Shown here one piece after another: positions 7,763-10,733 of a DNA stretch of 10,733 nucleotides. The position numbers were made by a program, and so were the translations under genes. The stretch is from contig JANBPU010000450.1 of the NCBI GenBank assembly GCA_027575805.1, positions 1-10,733 on the forward strand, read 5' to 3'. Source of the DNA: Mycoemilia scoparia (taxonomy: Eukaryota; Kickxellomycota; Kickxellomycetes; Kickxellales; Kickxellaceae). Under the pieces are notes generated by a model that saw only the letters and a program-made list of their open reading frames with translations, was not told the origin of the DNA and searched no databases. Within the stretch, counting starts at the first letter, position 1; each line of letters begins with the position of its first letter.

Positions 7763-7990
7763 AAAAGAGAATAAGGCGATGAAGTGGAGAAAAAAGAATT
7801 AATGGAGATAGATGTGAAGTATCAGAGAAATGGGATAAGTATGGAGTCGGAGAGGAGGAGATGTTGGTGGATTAAATACAAAAAACGAAGAATAGGATGC
7901 TGAAACTTCAGGATGTTGTGAAATACAGCAACAGCAGCCATGAGATGGGAGGCAGGGACGCTGCAAGACAGAGACAAATATTCTAGGAAA
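7556..7990. promoter_or_regulatory. Polypurine/polypyrimidine leader region of the ATPase gene
   Basis: The plus strand is strongly purine-rich, so the minus strand, in the sense of the ATPase gene, is CT-rich. Near-pure GA stretches occur at about 7564-7596 and 7631-7656. CT-rich tracts upstream of start codons are common in fungal promoters and leaders. If transcribed, the minus strand would carry a 39-codon upstream open frame (start 7941, stop 7822). No TATA box is clear. Confidence 0.5.
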
Positions 7991-8940
7991 GAGGGGCAGA
8001 CAGACAGCAGAATCTACAGCTGGAGGAGCAGGGCAGCGGCGCCTTTACCACCAGGAGCACAGGCTTGATGAATGAATAGGCCAAAAATGGCATTGGATAG
8101 CACTGATATTCGCAGAAGCAGGAGCAGCTGAAATATCAAGACCAACAATACCCATAGCAGCGGCACTGCTGCTAACTGAGACACACATACACAAAAAACT
8201 GGCCGCAAAACCTCGGCTGTCCACCCGGACAGCTCACATACCAACATACACATACACCAACTGATCCTGACACACCCACATACATAAATATAAGACAAGG
8301 CCAGCAGCAAGATTGCAGGGGCTCTTGCCCAAAACAAGTGGCACTACTAAAGCCCAAAGCACCAGATTGGCCATGGATTTGATGGGTATTGCGATGCTCA
8401 CCAGAGGGCCACGAAGGCACTATTGGCATCTTGAAGGTCCAAAAGTCCTGTGACTGGCAAGCATACCCGGCCGCTTGTCCATGTCTGCAGGCACTCTTGT
8501 GCACGTCCCTAATGTCATTGAGCATGCGGCAAATGTGATACAATATAGTCACTACTAATACAATTTTTCTTTCAAAACATTTTTGGCTGAACACGCTGTT
8601 TGTAAATTGGCAGATCCATTTTCAGTCTGTATCAAAGCATGTATATAAAAATATTGGAAAGAGATCTCAGGGGTACTTGGACGAGATGTTTCATGTATAT
8701 CAGCCATGACGCCTATGGAGAGATTGAGGGAGAACCATGATTCCTGTCTGTCCATCAAGCCAAACAACAATAGCAATTTTGGCTCCTCTAATATTTCCAT
8801 TAAAAAGGAGCTAGTTGATCAGTGATAGCGATTATCATCAATCTCTAAAAGCGGCTGGCTGGTGGAGACGAAATCTCTCTCACATTTCCAGTTAGCTGGC
8901 CAAAAAGTGACCCAAAACCAAAAATGGGTCGGCCACGATT
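7991..8940. other. Intergenic region upstream of the ATPase, no gene supported
   Basis: No coding region can be supported. Several minus-strand open frames (for example 8172-8594 and 8555-8800) overlap each other, match no family I know and have low-complexity segments caused by CA repeats. Between about 8180 and 8294 the plus strand is rich in CA/TA dinucleotides. CAG/CTG-like clusters occur around 8020-8175. This is most likely distal promoter or leader of the minus-strand ATPase gene. Confidence 0.4.
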
Positions 8941-8978
8941 TTGTTCCAACCCTCCGACTCCCTTTGTAGACAATATAG

Positions 8979-8994
8979 ACACACACACACACAC
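8979..8994 (+). repeat. (AC)8 microsatellite
   Basis: Eight perfect AC units. A TG run in the opposite sense lies about 520 bp to the right, at 9513-9524. Confidence 0.95.
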
Positions 8995-9960
8995 AGAAAG
9001 TACAGCGGGATTCGATGGCGGATAAAACGTGCTCGCCAATTGCCAAGACTTCTTTTCTTTCTCTCGAGCATAGCCAAACAGATGACGATCAAGCCAGATT
9101 GTGCACCCCTCCTATTCACGCATGTCTAAAGGCGAACTATTAAGTAGTTCCTCCTCGCATGAACACCCTCACGCAGATTGGCGAAAAAGCCCTATTACAT
9201 CAGGGACTAATGCAAGCATGCATAACTGGTGGTGAACAATCTCCTCTTTTGTGAAGTGGCCCTAATCGCACTGATTAATGGAGCTTCTTTTGTTCTTTGG
9301 ATACACAGACACTGAAGCCTTGTCCGGCTTTAGTTAATATGCCAGATTGGTCTGGAGAAAAACACGATTCCCAGCATCATTGCAATATTGGCTTTAATAT
9401 TAATGCTGGAGGCACCAAAGGCCACCTGACAGGTTGCATCAGAGGTTCCTGTGCAGGTATATCGATGTACCTTCCTGCCTTCCCTGCCCCTTGACAACGC
9501 TTTCTCTCTCTCTGTGTGTGTGTGGGGGGGGGGGAATCCATTGAAGGGGGCACAGAAAAGACGGGGAGGGGGAGACCAAATTGGGACGCACCAAGCCATT
9601 GGATCATAATGTGCGTGTTGTTCAGCTTCAGGCTATTTGCTGGCCAGGGATCAGACTTGCATTAATGAAATATATCTGGGGTGGTATAGTCTGCAAAATG
9701 AACTACTCTTAATACTTACCCCTCAATTTTTGGCAACTGATTAGCACACACAATCCATGCCTCCACCAATCTGAGTGTTCGTGTGATTGTGGATTCGTTT
9801 TGGAAATTCGCTGTAACACATTTTGTTACCCCTGTTTTTCCCTGACAATTCAATTCCCCCTCTCCACATAAAACTAAAAAGGCCAGGTCTTTTTGGTATT
9901 TGCAATTGCTGGCCAATACCAATTCGCCCAGGATTGATGATGCCCTTTAGGCTTATAATT
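8995..9960. other. Intergenic region, central part, no gene supported
   Basis: No gene, tRNA or transposon is recognised. Open frames on both strands are short and mutually overlapping. It holds a composite microsatellite (listed separately) and two copies of the 10-mer TTGCTGGCCA, at 9637-9646 and 9906-9915. The 8-mer core GCTGGCCA also occurs at 8895-8902. Confidence 0.4.
9503..9534 (+). repeat. Composite microsatellite (TC)5(TG)6 followed by an 11-G run
   Basis: Three simple repeats abut: TC units at 9503-9512, TG units at 9513-9524, then an uninterrupted G run ending at 9534 (11 G counting the last G of the TG tract). Polymerase slippage should make this length-variable, and the G run is a place where the assembly could be wrong. 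Confidence 0.95.
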
Positions 9961-10733
9961 ACTATATACAAGTTTGGGACTTACGACGACTCTGGATGCT
10001 TCTGTGGCTGTGTCCTAGCTCTAGTGCTTGCCAGCCTATCATCGCCACCAACTTACCCCTGACCATCATTCCTGTGGGATGCTTCTTGCGGCTACAGAGA
10101 GCCGTTATAATACCTGCCTTTCAATTGCCGTTTAATTCACTATCCTATGGCAACATCTTAACCTGCTTTTTCGTTGCCACCACCCTTATTTGATTCATTC
10201 AAGCATCATCCCCAAACATTCTGGTTTACAAACCCTTGCCGCCTGCTCTTCATGATCAGTCGGCGGTTCCTTCACTGGCTTTGCTCTTGCCCCCCTTTGT
10301 TTCATCGTCTCTCCACATTGATTGCATTTGTTATTTACCATGTTATTTATGACACTATAGTTGTCCCTTTTGTAATTTTGTCATGGGTTTCTTGGCCCTT
10401 TCTGAGAAGAAAAAGGGGGGTTAAACAGGCTCTTTTCTTCATCCAATGGACCAATGGCTGTTTAGTAGCCCAGATGTTGTGGTCCATTATGTTTGTTAAA
10501 ACGTCGCTTCTGTCTTTCTCTATTTTGTTTCAAGTTCTGCCGAAGCAATGTTTTCTTCATTGTGCATTGACATACATGTACACAAAATCCTTTGGAACAG
10601 TCTTTTTTGCTTTAAATATATGTACTGGCTTTATCCACAATATTACAGACTATCTTCTGTACAATCACCTCCCATAAGTTTTGAGAATTTTTTTTTGAAT
10701 TTCTAAATTTTTTAAAAATCTTCATTTTACATT
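9961..10733 (+). promoter_or_regulatory. Pyrimidine-rich stretch, probable promoter side of a gene beyond the right edge
   Basis: The plus strand is rich in C and T, the mirror image of the CT-rich minus strand next to the ATPase start. This suggests a divergent plus-strand gene starting outside the window. Two tandem CCAATGG boxes lie at 10443-10449 and 10451-10457, and a nine-T run at 10688-10696. One open frame exists (ATG 10252 to TAA 10677, 141 codons). Its product is unusually hydrophobic and unrecognised, as expected when a T-rich strand is translated, so I do not call it a gene. Confidence 0.35.

Noticed and set aside
8172..8800. Minus-strand open frames of 140 and 81 codons upstream of the ATPase gene.
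   Set aside because: They overlap in different frames, contain Val/Cys/Tyr runs produced by CA repeats, and match no family. No splice signals join them sensibly.
9008..9019. GGATTCGATGGC, resembling a tRNA B box.
   Set aside because: The conserved C is missing at the expected place, and no A box or foldable acceptor stem was seen around it.
9740..9800. Imperfect inverted repeat around CACACAATCC and GTGATTGTGGATT.
   Set aside because: The arms do not pair continuously; similarity reflects shared CA/TG composition.

Overview
The window looks like nuclear DNA of a filamentous or early-diverging fungus. It has AT-rich spacers, short uniform spliceosomal introns (92-97 nt, GTAAGT/GTATGT donors, TACTAA-type branch sites), and fungal gene families: a NADPH oxidase, a secreted BIM1/X325-like copper protein, and a fungal class IIC P-type ATPase. 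The phylum cannot be fixed from sequence alone. A Na,K-ATPase-like IIC pump plus a zinc-finger HSCB suits early-diverging fungi (Mucoromycota, Zoopagomycota or chytrid-like lineages) but does not exclude Dikarya.

Layout, left to right. (1) 1-390, plus strand: last exon of a NADPH oxidase (Nox), cut by the left edge. (2) 391-868: AT-rich convergent spacer. (3) 869-1510, minus strand: intronless gene for a small secreted copper-binding LPMO-like protein of the BIM1/X325 type, with a Ser/Pro linker and a His/Met-rich C-terminus. (4) 1511-2583: divergent spacer with a 21-bp direct repeat and a TATA-like box. (5) 2584-3790, plus strand: five-exon gene for mitochondrial HSCB/Jac1, the J-domain co-chaperone of Fe-S cluster biogenesis, reconstructed here as 275 aa. 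(6) 3791-4073: short convergent spacer. (7) 4074-7520, minus strand: single-exon 1148-aa P-type cation ATPase related to Na,K/H,K-ATPase alpha subunits. (8) 7521-10733: 3.2 kb with no gene I can support. It holds the pyrimidine-rich leader and promoter of the ATPase gene with a likely 5'-UTR intron, microsatellites, and a plus-strand pyrimidine-rich stretch at the right edge that looks like the promoter side of a gene beyond the window.

The genes are separate eukaryotic transcription units, not an operon. A loose theme of metals and redox runs through them (flavo-haem oxidase, copper capture, Fe-S assembly, cation pumping), but nothing shows co-regulation. I see no convincing unknown multi-gene system. 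The points most worth a second look are the putative metal-binding tail on the BIM1-like protein, the changed ion-site residues and the P-domain insertion in the ATPase, the zinc-knuckle spacing of HSCB, and the long regulatory region upstream of the ATPase.
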